The notes beneath the pieces were generated by a model. The model had not been told where the DNA came from. It saw nothing but the letters and a program-made list of their open reading frames with translations, and made no database searches. Positions 14,585-21,987 of a DNA stretch of 64,000 nt are shown piece after piece (the stretch's first letter is position 1; every line of letters begins with the position of its first letter). This DNA is from JBAZHE01 sp041652555. Lineage in GTDB: Bacteria; Patescibacteriota; Patescibacteriia; Patescibacteriales; WJLG01. The translations under genes and the position numbers were made by a program. The DNA is taken from assembly GCA_041652555.1 (NCBI GenBank), contig JBAZHE010000001.1:72066-136065 (forward strand). The letters are read 5' to 3'.

Positions 14585-14718
14585 GCTTTACAAACAGAGA
14601 AAATAATGTTAAGATAATTTCAGTTATTATTTAATTTTAAAGAAATATTTTGTTTTCAGGTGTTTTTTAGCTAATTTTGGATTAAAATGAAACTTCATAT
14701 AGGTCGTAAAAAAGAATT

Positions 14719-14757
14719 AACTTAAGAAAACGATAATCGTCGTTCAAGTTTTTATTT
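14719..14757 (+). terminator. Probable terminator downstream of the lipoprotein gene
   Basis: An imperfect hairpin: AACTT (14719-14723) with AAGTT (14746-14750), and an inner ACGAT/ATCGT. A T-rich tail follows. The 216-bp gap 14585-14800 otherwise holds only AT-rich DNA and the left half of the rny inverted repeat. Confidence 0.45.
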
Positions 14758-14769
14758 AAATTTCCATCT

Positions 14770-14852
14770 AAAAAGACCCTGAAAGCAGAAGCGTAAATTT
14801 ATGCAGATTTTGTTTTATGTTGTAACTGCGCTATTGCTTATAGGGTCTTTTT
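14770..14852 (+). promoter_or_regulatory. Inverted repeat enclosing the rny start codon
   Basis: AAAAAGACCCT (14770-14780) is perfectly complementary to AGGGTCTTTTT (14842-14852). The rny ATG (14801) lies in the loop. The right arm plus T-run resembles a terminator, so the structure could attenuate transcription or hide the start. Its function is inferred only from position. Confidence 0.45.
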
Positions 14853-16324
14853 GTTTGGGTTATTTGACTCGCCGTTTTAAAGCACGTCGTCAGACGGAAA
14901 AGGCTGGTGATAAAGCCGAAAAAATTCTCAATGAGGCTAAAAGTAAGGAGAAAGATATTCTTCTTAAAGCGCAAGACAAGGCTTTCAAAATGATTGAAGA
15001 GTCAAAGGAGGATGAACGAAAAAGAAGGGCGGAGTTGGCTGGTTTGCAAGATCGTCTAGAACAAAGAGAGGGGACTTTTTCAAAAAAACTTCTAGAGCTA
15101 CAAGACAAGCAACAAGAACTCTATGATCGTGTTAATAAAGTAGAGGAGGCGAAAGAAAAAATTCGCCAAATCAAAGAAGAGCAATTAGAAAAATTAAAAA
15201 CAATTTCCGAAATGACTCGCGACGAAGCGCGTGAAGTTTTATTTAAGAATGTGGAAATTGAAGCCAAAGATGACTTGGTTGCTAGGATGAGAAAAGCGGA
15301 ATATGAAAATGATGATATCATAGAAAATAAAGCTAAAGAATTGATAGCTTCTTCTATGCAAAGAGTTGTTTCTACTTATACGCCGGAAATTTCTACAACC
15401 AATGTTGATTTGCCGAGCGATGAAATGAAGGGTCGTGTTATTGGTCGCGAAGGACGCAATATTAAAGTTATAGAACAATTAACCGGTGTAGAAATTATTG
15501 TTGATGATACTCCAAACACTATCACTATTTCCGCTTTTTCTCCAATTAGACGTCATATTGCTAAACGCGCCTTAGACTCTTTGATTAAAGATGGTCGTAT
15601 TCATCCAACCAAGATTGAAGAGGCAATTGAAAAAGCTAAAAAAGAATTAGCTTTAGATATCAAGAAAGCTGGTGAGGAAGCGATTTATGAAGTTGGTGTA
15701 GCTGGTTTTGATCCTAAATTAGTTTCTATTTTGGGTCGTTTAAAGTACCGCACTAGTTATGGACAAAACGCTTTGCGTCATTCTGTTGAAGTGGCAGTTT
15801 TATCTGGATTATTGGCTGAAGAACTTGGTGTTGATGCCCCATTAGCAAAGAAAGCAGGTCTTTTGCATGATATTGGTAAGGCCGTTGATCACGAAGTTCA
15901 AGGAACACATCCAGAAATAGGTCGTGACATTGCTAAGAAATTTAATATTCCTCAAGAAGTAATTGACCCGATTGAAACTCATCATGATGATCACCCACGT
16001 GGAATTATCGCCGTGGTTGTGAAGGTGGCAGATGCTATTTCCGCTTCTCGCCCTGGTGTTCGTAGTGATACTTTTGAACGCTATATTCAGCGCTTGGAAG
16101 AATTAGAAGGTTTGGCTACTTCATTTGAAGGTGTTGAAAAAGTTTACGCTTTGCAAGCCGGTCGTGAGGTGCGCGTATTTGTAACCGCGGAAAAACTTGA
16201 TGATCTGGCCAGTGCTAAATTGGCGCGCGACATCGCGAAAAAGATTGAAGAAGAATTAAAATATCCAGGAGAAATTAAAGTTAATGTGATTCGCGAAACC
16301 AGAATTATTGAATACGCTAGATAA
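14801..16324 (+). CDS. rny: Ribonuclease Y
   Basis: RNase Y is the membrane-anchored endonuclease that starts mRNA decay in many bacteria lacking RNase E. The 507-residue protein shows the family layout: an N-terminal membrane helix (3-22), a long charged coiled coil (about 30-190), a KH RNA-binding domain with GRVIGREGRNIK (near 210), and a metal-dependent HD domain with LLHDIGKAVDHE (near 355) and ETHHDDHPRG. The length is the usual 500-520. An 11-bp inverted repeat surrounds its start codon. A strong terminator follows, so it is probably monocistronic. Confidence 0.97.
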   Translation: MQILFYVVTALLLIGSFCLGYLTRRFKARRQTEKAGDKAEKILNEAKSKEKDILLKAQDKAFKMIEESKEDERKRRAELAGLQDRLEQREGTFSKKLLELQDKQQELYDRVNKVEEAKEKIRQIKEEQLEKLKTISEMTRDEAREVLFKNVEIEAKDDLVARMRKAEYENDDIIENKAKELIASSMQRVVSTYTPEISTTNVDLPSDEMKGRVIGREGRNIKVIEQLTGVEIIVDDTPNTITISAFSPIRRHIAKRALDSLIKDGRIHPTKIEEAIEKAKKELALDIKKAGEEAIYEVGVAGFDPKLVSILGRLKYRTSYGQNALRHSVEVAVLSGLLAEELGVDAPLAKKAGLLHDIGKAVDHEVQGTHPEIGRDIAKKFNIPQEVIDPIETHHDDHPRGIIAVVVKVADAISASRPGVRSDTFERYIQRLEELEGLATSFEGVEKVYALQAGREVRVFVTAEKLDDLASAKLARDIAKKIEEELKYPGEIKVNVIRETRIIEYAR

Positions 16325-16340
16325 AATTTTATTATAAACA

Positions 16341-16367
16341 AAAGACCGCTATTAAAGCGGTTTTTTT
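16341..16367 (+). terminator. rny terminator
   Basis: ACCGCT (16345-16350) pairs with AGCGGT (16356-16361) around a 5-nt loop, followed by seven T. Confidence 0.9.
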
Positions 16368-16384
16368 GTTTTATTTTTTAGAAC

Positions 16385-16412
16385 TTGCCAAATTTTTTAA
16401 GTTTGTTATAAT
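16385..16412 (+). promoter_or_regulatory. HU gene promoter
   Basis: TTGCCA (16385-16390), 16-nt spacer, TATAAT (16407-16412), 40 nt before the HU start. Confidence 0.65.
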
Positions 16413-16451
16413 ATTAGCAAATATAACTTTTAAATTTTAAAAACTAACGCT

Positions 16452-16757
16452 ATGAACAAGGCAACTTTAATAGAGCGGATCGCCGAGAAGACCGGCGCCG
16501 GCAAAAAACTAGCTGAAGCCATGTTAAATTCTTTTGTGGATGTCACTATTGAAGAATTAAAAAAAGGTGGCGATGTGAGTATTACTGGTTTCGGAACTTT
16601 TGAAACCATGACTCGTTATTCGCGCGGTGGTGTTAATCCGCAGAAGCCTACCGAGCGTATCCAAATTCCGGCCGTGACCGTGGCGAAATTTCGCACCGGT
16701 AAGCGCCTGAAAGATTCTTTGAAAGACATTAAGAAAGAAGCCCCGCCTAAAGTTTAG
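16452..16757 (+). CDS. HU-family DNA-binding protein
   Basis: HU is a small dimeric nucleoid protein that bends DNA. The 101-residue protein opens MNKATLIERIAEKTGAGKKL, has the central GDVSITGFGTFETMTRYSRGG saddle and a beta-arm with NPQKPTERIQIPA, in which a Pro sits at the intercalating tip as in HU/IHF. It ends with AKFRTGKRLKDSL and a short Lys-rich tail of about 8 extra residues. HU and IHF cannot be separated from sequence alone; IHF-like roles in site-specific recombination are possible for this genome. It has its own promoter and terminator. Confidence 0.94.
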   Translation: MNKATLIERIAEKTGAGKKLAEAMLNSFVDVTIEELKKGGDVSITGFGTFETMTRYSRGGVNPQKPTERIQIPAVTVAKFRTGKRLKDSLKDIKKEAPPKV

Positions 16758-16779
16758 ATTCATTTTTTGATTAATTGGA

Positions 16780-16817
16780 TAGAGGGGTGGTTTTTCCGCC
16801 TCTCTTGTGTTTTTTGG
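16780..16817 (+). terminator. HU terminator
   Basis: AGAGG pairs with CCTCT around a loop that includes an additional GGTGG/CCGCC stem with a wobble, followed by a T-rich run at 16811-16816. Confidence 0.6.
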
Positions 16818-16876
16818 TGGAGTTGATAAAAATAAGGTTTTGTGTTAAGTTTATTTTAGCTTATTTAACGTAGATT

Positions 16877-16950
16877 GCGCCCGTAGCTCAACTGGATAGA
16901 GCGTCTGGCTTCGGACCAGAAGGTTGCGGGTTCAAGTCCTGCCGAGCGCA
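16877..16950 (+). tRNA. tRNA-Arg (TCG)
   Basis: A 74-nt cloverleaf with anticodon loop CTTCGGA (anticodon TCG, reading CGA), T-arm GCGGG-TTCAAGT-CCTGC and discriminator A. The acceptor stem has one C-A mismatch (position 5 with 68). CCA is not encoded. First of three tRNAs in a row. Confidence 0.93.
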
Positions 16951-16960
16951 CAGTTCAGAG

Positions 16961-17035
16961 TTCGAATTTCGAAGTGCGAGTTTCGAATTAAATTTATAAA
17001 TTAGATAATTCGCACTTCGCACTTCGAAATTCGAA
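16961..17035. repeat. Inverted repeat between tRNA-Arg and tRNA-Met
   Basis: A perfect 19-bp inverted repeat (16961-16979 with 17017-17035) built from TTCGAA and AAGTGCGA units around a 37-nt AT-rich centre. A related element follows tRNA-Met. Possibly a processing signal or a dispersed palindromic repeat. Confidence 0.8.
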
Positions 17036-17045
17036 AGTTGAAAGG

Positions 17046-17119
17046 GGCTGGGTAGCTCAGCTGGTTAGAGCACGGCACTCATAACGCCGAGGTCGAGGGT
17101 TCAAGTCCCTCCCCCGCCA
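17046..17119 (+). tRNA. tRNA with CAT anticodon (elongator Met or Ile2)
   Basis: A 74-nt cloverleaf, anticodon loop CTCATAA, T-arm GAGGG-TTCAAGT-CCCTC, discriminator A, CCA not encoded. Pair 1-72 is G-C, so it is not a typical initiator. Elongator Met and lysidine-modified Ile2 cannot be told apart here. A mismatch is present at acceptor pair 4-69 and at anticodon pair 31-39. Confidence 0.9.
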
Positions 17120-17129
17120 CAATGAAAAG

Positions 17130-17217
17130 TTCGAATTACGAAATGCGAAGTTCGAATTGATTTTTTAAGAAATATTTAGTAGTATTATAATTCGCACTTC
17201 GAACTTTGTAATTCGAA
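17130..17217. repeat. Inverted repeat between tRNA-Met and tRNA-Lys
   Basis: Imperfect 29-bp arms (17130-17158 and 17189-17217) made of the same TTCGAATT and CACTTCGAA units as the previous spacer. Confidence 0.75.
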
Positions 17218-17227
17218 ATTTTAAATG

Positions 17228-17300
17228 GCGCTCATAGCTCAGTTGGTAGAGCAACTCCCTCTTAAGGAGATGGTCGTGGGTTCAAATCCCTCTGAGCGCA
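17228..17300 (+). tRNA. tRNA-Lys (CTT)
   Basis: A 73-nt cloverleaf with a perfect 7-bp acceptor stem (GCGCTCA/TGAGCGC), anticodon loop CTCTTAA (anticodon CTT, reading AAG) and discriminator A. Small mismatches sit at 27-43 and in the T stem. CCA is not encoded. Confidence 0.9.
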
Positions 17301-17330
17301 CACTTCGACAAATTCAGTGCAGGCAAAGAT

Positions 17331-17357
17331 AAAAATCGTCCAGTCGGGTGATTTTTT
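17331..17357 (+). terminator. tRNA cluster terminator
   Basis: AAAAATC (17331-17337) pairs with GATTTTT (17350-17356), with an inner CC/GG pair, followed by T. Confidence 0.65.
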
Positions 17358-17384
17358 GATTTATTATTAAGTAGAGGATATAAT
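17356..17384 (+). promoter_or_regulatory. Helicase gene promoter
   Basis: TTGATT (17356-17361), 17-nt spacer, TATAAT (17379-17384). It overlaps the tail of the tRNA terminator. Confidence 0.55.
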
Positions 17385-17408
17385 AAAATAAAATTTTGGT
17401 GTTTTCAT

Positions 17409-17455
17409 GAGCTTTAAGGGATTTCTCTCTGCGTTTCGCTTCGTTCTAAATGACG
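17409..17455 (-). repeat. Dispersed ERSETQREI-type repeat
   Basis: Read leftwards it encodes the familiar ERSETQREI string (TTAGAACGAAGCGAAACGC as the core). Such elements recur in many bacterial genomes between and inside genes. Here it lies in the leader of the helicase gene, ending just before the ATG. Confidence 0.6.
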
Positions 17456-17462
17456 ATTTTTT

Positions 17463-19928
17463 ATGGTATTTAACGAGGAACAGCAAGAAATAATTAATAA
17501 TATTTTTGGCGCTTGCCTTATTTCCGCGCCGGTCGGTACTGGCAAGACGACAATTTTGACCGAGCGGGTGGCCAAAGCAATTGAAGTGGGTGTTAAACCG
17601 GTGGAAATTTTGTGTTTGACTTTCACCAATCGCGCCGCCGAGGAAATGTCTGCGCGCATCAAAGAGCGGATTAATAAGAAGGAAATTTATGACGAGATAA
17701 CCATAAAAACTTTCCACGGCTGGTGCGCTTATTTTATTAAGAGTGAGGCCAAGCAGATTGGCTTGCCACGCGATTTTGCGATTTTTGAAGAAGAGGAACA
17801 GCGCGAAGTGATGGAAAAAATTTTAGAAAAACATCCAGAGATAAGAATTAATCAAGAATATGCTAAGCGTGAAATTGCCGGCTTAATAGAGCGCGCTTAT
17901 GACGCTCGTTTGAATAAGCTTTTACGTGAGATTGGCTGTAAGCTGGAGGAATTAAAAGACGACCCGGCGATGGAAAAAGTCGCCGAGGAATATCGCCAAG
18001 CTATGATTGACCAGAATGCTCTGGATTTTAATGAGTTGGTTCTTTTGACTTTGCGCACTCTTTTCTTGGACGAAAAAATCCGCGTTAAATGGTCAAATCA
18101 ATATCACTTTATTCAACTAGACGAATTTCAAGATACGCATTTGTCGGAATATTTAGTAGTGAAAGAATTAGCCAGAGTGCATAAAAATGTTTCTTTTATC
18201 GGTGATCTTGATCAAACAATTTATTCTTGGCGTGGCTCGCGACCTTTCTTTTTGAGAAAATTAATCAAGAATCATTTCCCGAAGGTGAAAGAATTAAGCC
18301 TCTCCACGAATTATCGTTTTAACCCAAACGTACTCGTGGCTGTGAAATCTTTTTTAAGCAGTTTTGTAAATCCGGAAACTAAGACTTTAAATACTTTAAA
18401 AATTAACAATAGTGAAGAAAAGGCGGTTAATGTTTTTGCCGGCCATAATTTTAATGAAGAGATTTCTTGGGTGATTGAAAAAATAAAAACCTTACACGAT
18501 ATTTCGCCTGACGATAGAATCGCCGTTATTGCTCGGACTAATAATCTAATCAGCAAGACCGCGGAGATTTTTGCCGAAAAAGGTGTAGCGCATATTACGG
18601 TTGATAAATATGAATTTTTCCGTCGCCAGGAAGTTAAGGATGTTTACGCTTATTTAAAAATAATTTTTAACCGTTTTGACCTGGAGGCCGCTTATCGCCT
18701 CGTAAAGCGTCCGCCGCGCAATATCGGACCGGCAACGATTAAAGCGATTTTGGAAGCAGGGGAAAGCGCGGGAATTAAGGTTTCCGATTTTCTTAATTTT
18801 AAAAACTATAATTACCCTGAGCCGTTTTTTGATTTATTAAAACGCCACGAGCGCGGACGTTTGGTAGTTTTAGATACGGAAACTACCGGCACGGATGTTT
18901 TGGCTGATGATATTATTCAGATTTTTGCCATTGAAGTTGTTAATGGCCGGGTTGGGAAAGAATTCCATTGTTATGTAAAAAATAATATTCCGGTTGGTTT
19001 TTCTGAAACAGTTCACGGCTTGTCGGACAAATTTTTAGAAGAGAATGGTGAAGATCCGAAAAAGGCGCTACAAAATTTAAAAGATTTTATCGGTTCAGAT
19101 GTGTCGGTTGGGCATAATGTTAATTTTGATTTAACTATGCTTTTGGAAAATGGCAAACGTCGCGGTGTAGCCTTTGAATTTAAAGAATATTATGACACTT
19201 TGGATTTGGCTAAAAGAATGGTGGATGCGCCGAATTATCGTCTAACAACCTTGGCAGAGCTGCTCGGCTTGGCAACGGCTACACATGATGCTCGCGATGA
19301 TGTTATGGCCACGGTTGGTTTATTAGCCGTTTTAGTGGAGAAATTAAAAAAAGGCGCCGGCAAGAGAGTGGAATTGTGGCAGGAATATTCGGCTAAGTTT
19401 TTGAAAATTGCCAGTTTGATTGATTCTTGGCAAAGAATGGTTTTGGAAAATCGTCCGGCGGAAATTCTAGAAAAAGTTTGGCAAGAATCCGGTCTGGCTG
19501 AATATTATGAGAAAGATGATAATGATCAAGAACGACTAAAATCGATTCAAGAATTAAAAAATATTTTTCAAGAAAAAGATAATCCGGACAAACGGCCGGA
19601 AGTGTCTTTGCGCGAACTGATTCATTACGCCGCGCTAGTGAAAGACATAAATTTTCTCGGCTTGGAAAAAGGCAAAGTGCCAATTGTTACCGCTCATCAA
19701 GTTAAAGGCCTGGAGTTTGATTACGTTTTTATTATTGGTCTAAATGAATATATTTTTCCTATTGCCAAATCAGATTTAGAAGAGGAAAAGCGCCTTTTTT
19801 ATGTGGCGATGACACGAGCAAAAAAGAAAATCTTCCTATCGTATAGCCGTTTTCGCGATAATAATTTTCCAGCCACCAAGAGCCGCTTTGTGGACTTTAT
19901 TGATGAAAAACTGGTTGATTTTGAATGA
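17463..19928 (+). CDS. UvrD/PcrA-type helicase with an inserted DEDDh exonuclease domain
   Basis: This 821-residue protein joins two activities. The SF1 helicase frame has Walker A APVGTGKT (22-29), CLTFTNRAAEEM (motif Ia), QLDEFQDT (motif II, 218-225), GDLDQTIYSWRGS (motif III) and, at the far end, TAHQVKGLEFDYVFI (motif V) and LFYVAMTRAKKKIFLSYS (motif VI). Between motifs IV and V, at about 465-632, sits a complete DnaQ/epsilon-type 3'-5' exonuclease: D471-x-E473 (ExoI), GHNVNFD with D556 (ExoII) and H608-xxxx-D613 (ExoIII). It probably combines unwinding with 3' trimming in repair. An independent promoter lies upstream and there is no clear operon partner. Confidence 0.92.
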   Translation: MVFNEEQQEIINNIFGACLISAPVGTGKTTILTERVAKAIEVGVKPVEILCLTFTNRAAEEMSARIKERINKKEIYDEITIKTFHGWCAYFIKSEAKQIGLPRDFAIFEEEEQREVMEKILEKHPEIRINQEYAKREIAGLIERAYDARLNKLLREIGCKLEELKDDPAMEKVAEEYRQAMIDQNALDFNELVLLTLRTLFLDEKIRVKWSNQYHFIQLDEFQDTHLSEYLVVKELARVHKNVSFIGDLDQTIYSWRGSRPFFLRKLIKNHFPKVKELSLSTNYRFNPNVLVAVKSFLSSFVNPETKTLNTLKINNSEEKAVNVFAGHNFNEEISWVIEKIKTLHDISPDDRIAVIARTNNLISKTAEIFAEKGVAHITVDKYEFFRRQEVKDVYAYLKIIFNRFDLEAAYRLVKRPPRNIGPATIKAILEAGESAGIKVSDFLNFKNYNYPEPFFDLLKRHERGRLVVLDTETTGTDVLADDIIQIFAIEVVNGRVGKEFHCYVKNNIPVGFSETVHGLSDKFLEENGEDPKKALQNLKDFIGSDVSVGHNVNFDLTMLLENGKRRGVAFEFKEYYDTLDLAKRMVDAPNYRLTTLAELLGLATATHDARDDVMATVGLLAVLVEKLKKGAGKRVELWQEYSAKFLKIASLIDSWQRMVLENRPAEILEKVWQESGLAEYYEKDDNDQERLKSIQELKNIFQEKDNPDKRPEVSLRELIHYAALVKDINFLGLEKGKVPIVTAHQVKGLEFDYVFIIGLNEYIFPIAKSDLEEEKRLFYVAMTRAKKKIFLSYSRFRDNNFPATKSRFVDFIDEKLVDFE

Positions 19929-19941
19929 ATTCACCCTTCTA

Positions 19942-19970
19942 TTGACTTTTTTATAAAAGTGTGATATGGT
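19942..19970 (+). promoter_or_regulatory. Promoter of the first transglycosylase gene
   Basis: TTGACT (19942-19947), 17-nt spacer, TATGGT (19965-19970). The upstream in-frame ATG at 19966 lies inside this -10 box, which argues for the start at 20032. The promoter at 21010 has the same TTGACTTTTTT and TATG layout. Confidence 0.65.
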
Positions 19971-20031
19971 TTACTGTTTAGAGCAGTACCTTAAAATTAG
20001 AAAATCAACAATAACAATGAGGAGTTCTCTT

Positions 20032-20955
20032 ATGAAAAAGGCCTTTGAGTTTATCTGTTTAATGGGTATTTTTATCCCATTAATTTTTCTTCTTTCCGGC
20101 TCTGAAAAGGAGAAGGAAAAGAAGCCGATGTCATCGGCTGTTGTCTCTAGAAAAGAGAAAACAGAAAAAAAACCTTCCCACCATTTCGGGGAGGCTTACG
20201 CAGATATTCCAAAAGCCTCCCCACCACTGTTTATATCACAGCCCCCAGTAAAAATTGAATCTTCTTTAGATTCAGTTGTTCGCCTCACCCTTACTGCAAA
20301 AGCGCGAAGAAAGCCACCTATAATACCAGGGAAAGCTAAAGCTAATAAGAAGACGGCTATAAAATATAGGCTATCTTTCGGACAGAGAAAGTTTTTATTT
20401 AGGGACGTTTTTGGTACTACTTTAGCAGAACGTTGTTTGGAAGAAGGTTTGGATACCGCAAAATATTTTAATCTTTTAGTATCCAAATCTGTGCAGGAGT
20501 CTGGCGCAAGGCCTTATTTAAAGAACGACAGTTCTTCTGCTAGGGGTCTTTTTCAAACAATTAATGCTACAGGGATTAGCTTGTGTCGTGAGCTTGGAAT
20601 AGATCCAGCGCACTATGACCCATATAACCCTTATCAGAGCATTTTTCTGGGGGTGCGGTATTTTAAAAATAATCTAAAAATCTTTAATGGAAATTTAGAT
20701 TGGGCGATTTTAGCTCACTATACCGGACCGGGAGCGGCTAGGGATACAGTTGCTATTTATGGTGGAGTAGAAAAAACTCCTTTTGTAAGGGCTGTAAGGA
20801 ATATAATGAGACAGCCTTATGAGGAACCTCCGTCAGGAGCAATTAATGAATGGCGCACATACCTTGCTTATAGATGCGAGGAATGTACCAAGAAATTAGA
20901 AGCTTATAAGGCTCCTAGTGCTGACGTACCGGTAGCTATTCGTGAAACATTTTGA
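20032..20955 (+). CDS. Lytic transglycosylase-like (SLT-fold) membrane or secreted protein
   Basis: Predicted murein-cleaving enzyme of 308 residues. The start is placed at 20032 because GAGGAG lies 7 nt upstream and the earlier in-frame ATG falls in the -10 box. Residues 5-25 form a membrane helix or signal anchor, then a Lys/Pro-rich linker (to about 110). The SLT-like domain has SKSVQESGARPYLKNDSSSA, with Glu in the usual catalytic helix position, then ARGLFQTINATGI, YNPYQSIFLGVRYFKNN and AILAHYTGPGAA, all matching Slt/MltC-type motifs. It is monocistronic, with a terminator after it and a second SLT gene with a look-alike promoter next door. Confidence 0.8.
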   Translation: MKKAFEFICLMGIFIPLIFLLSGSEKEKEKKPMSSAVVSRKEKTEKKPSHHFGEAYADIPKASPPLFISQPPVKIESSLDSVVRLTLTAKARRKPPIIPGKAKANKKTAIKYRLSFGQRKFLFRDVFGTTLAERCLEEGLDTAKYFNLLVSKSVQESGARPYLKNDSSSARGLFQTINATGISLCRELGIDPAHYDPYNPYQSIFLGVRYFKNNLKIFNGNLDWAILAHYTGPGAARDTVAIYGGVEKTPFVRAVRNIMRQPYEEPPSGAINEWRTYLAYRCEECTKKLEAYKAPSADVPVAIRETF

Positions 20956-20963
20956 ACATTTTC

Positions 20964-20999
20964 AGCCCTGGACTACAACGTTCAGGGCTTTATTTTTTT
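20964..20999 (+). terminator. Terminator after the first transglycosylase gene
   Basis: AGCCCTG (20964-20970) pairs with CAGGGCT (20983-20989), then TTTATTTTTTT. Confidence 0.9.
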
Positions 21000-21009
21000 A
21001 TCAGTGCTA

Positions 21010-21038
21010 TTGACTTTTTTGTTGAAATGTGCTATGCT
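21010..21038 (+). promoter_or_regulatory. Promoter of the second transglycosylase gene
   Basis: TTGACT (21010-21015), 17-nt spacer, TATGCT (21033-21038). Strongly similar to the promoter at 19942. Confidence 0.65.
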
Positions 21039-21106
21039 TTTATGATAGTTAAAATTAGTACATTACAATAATTTTTGGCTGAAATCAGCCTAGAAAAGAG
21101 GATATC

Positions 21107-21874
21107 ATGAAAGGTATTATTGAATTTCCATTTCGGTTTATCAGTCGTTTTTTTAGAGGCATAGGTTTAATATTTAAATCTGTATTCCAATCTATACCTC
21201 AAAATGTCTCTGGGTTTTTGGCGTTCGTCATTATCATGCTCGCAGTCCTGTGTGTGATAGTGATTACTTTGCCGGACAAAAATCGAGTTCCCGAAGGGGA
21301 ATTTGTATTGGCTAAGGACATTAATTGGGAAGTCATAAAAGACTTCCTAAAAGATGATGCCCCCGTTATCGCTACTGTTCTTGCCGAGAAAATAGGAAAA
21401 AAGGATTGGGAGGCTCACGCTAAAAAAATGGGGCTTGATAAGCTCTATTATAAAATGGATTCTTTGTATGGCGACTTCGTGCGCGAACGTTGCATTTTTC
21501 ATGGTTTTGTTCCATGGCAAGAAGTGCTTTGCGTTATTTGCAAAGAGTCTTCCGGAAAGCCTAATGCTGTTTCACCAAAAGGGGCAATCGGATTGATGGG
21601 CGTAATGCCAGTTACCGGACGGGAGCATGGAATTAAAGACTCCAGTGATTTATTTCAACCATATATCAATATTGATGTTGGTATACGGGAATTGGTCAAA
21701 TTGAAAAAAAATAATTTGAGCCATTCGGAAGTTTTTTTAAAGTATAATCATGGCTCGGAAGGATCTAAAAAAGTTATTGGTCAAGAAAATCGTTCTGGGT
21801 ATTACAGCGGTATTCTCGGCATCCTTGCGGCCGCCAACAAGTATCAGCCAATCGAAAAAGTGGCCAAGAATTGA
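21107..21874 (+). CDS. Lytic transglycosylase (SLT-fold), membrane-anchored
   Basis: Predicted 255-residue murein lytic enzyme. An N-terminal membrane helix lies at about 38-60 after a short cytoplasmic start. The SLT domain begins near 130: EVLCVICKESSGKPNAVSPK carries the catalytic Glu (KES), followed by GAIGLMGVMPVTG, IDVGIRELVKLKK and FLKYNHGSEGSKK in the usual order. A good AAGAGG ribosome site precedes the ATG. It is flanked by its own promoter and terminator and lies just downstream of another SLT-type gene with the same promoter layout, so the two may be co-regulated paralogues. Confidence 0.87.
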   Translation: MKGIIEFPFRFISRFFRGIGLIFKSVFQSIPQNVSGFLAFVIIMLAVLCVIVITLPDKNRVPEGEFVLAKDINWEVIKDFLKDDAPVIATVLAEKIGKKDWEAHAKKMGLDKLYYKMDSLYGDFVRERCIFHGFVPWQEVLCVICKESSGKPNAVSPKGAIGLMGVMPVTGREHGIKDSSDLFQPYINIDVGIRELVKLKKNNLSHSEVFLKYNHGSEGSKKVIGQENRSGYYSGILGILAAANKYQPIEKVAKN

Positions 21875-21877
21875 TTC

Positions 21878-21919
21878 ATCCCTCTGTCTGTGCATTTTGC
21901 AGGCAGGGGGATTTTTTTT
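21878..21919 (+). terminator. Terminator after the second transglycosylase gene
   Basis: A 13-bp stem with two mismatches, ATCCCTCTGTCTG with CAGGCAGGGGGAT, then eight T. Confidence 0.9.
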
Positions 21920-21921
21920 AT

Positions 21922-21950
21922 TTGCCAAAAGGCTTTTTTTAAGCTAGTAT
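21922..21950 (+). promoter_or_regulatory. alaS promoter
   Basis: TTGCCA (21922-21927), 17-nt spacer, TAGTAT (21945-21950), 37 nt before the ATG. Confidence 0.55.
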
Positions 21951-21987
21951 TTTAAGTGAAATACTAGCTTATTATTTTTTTATTTTT

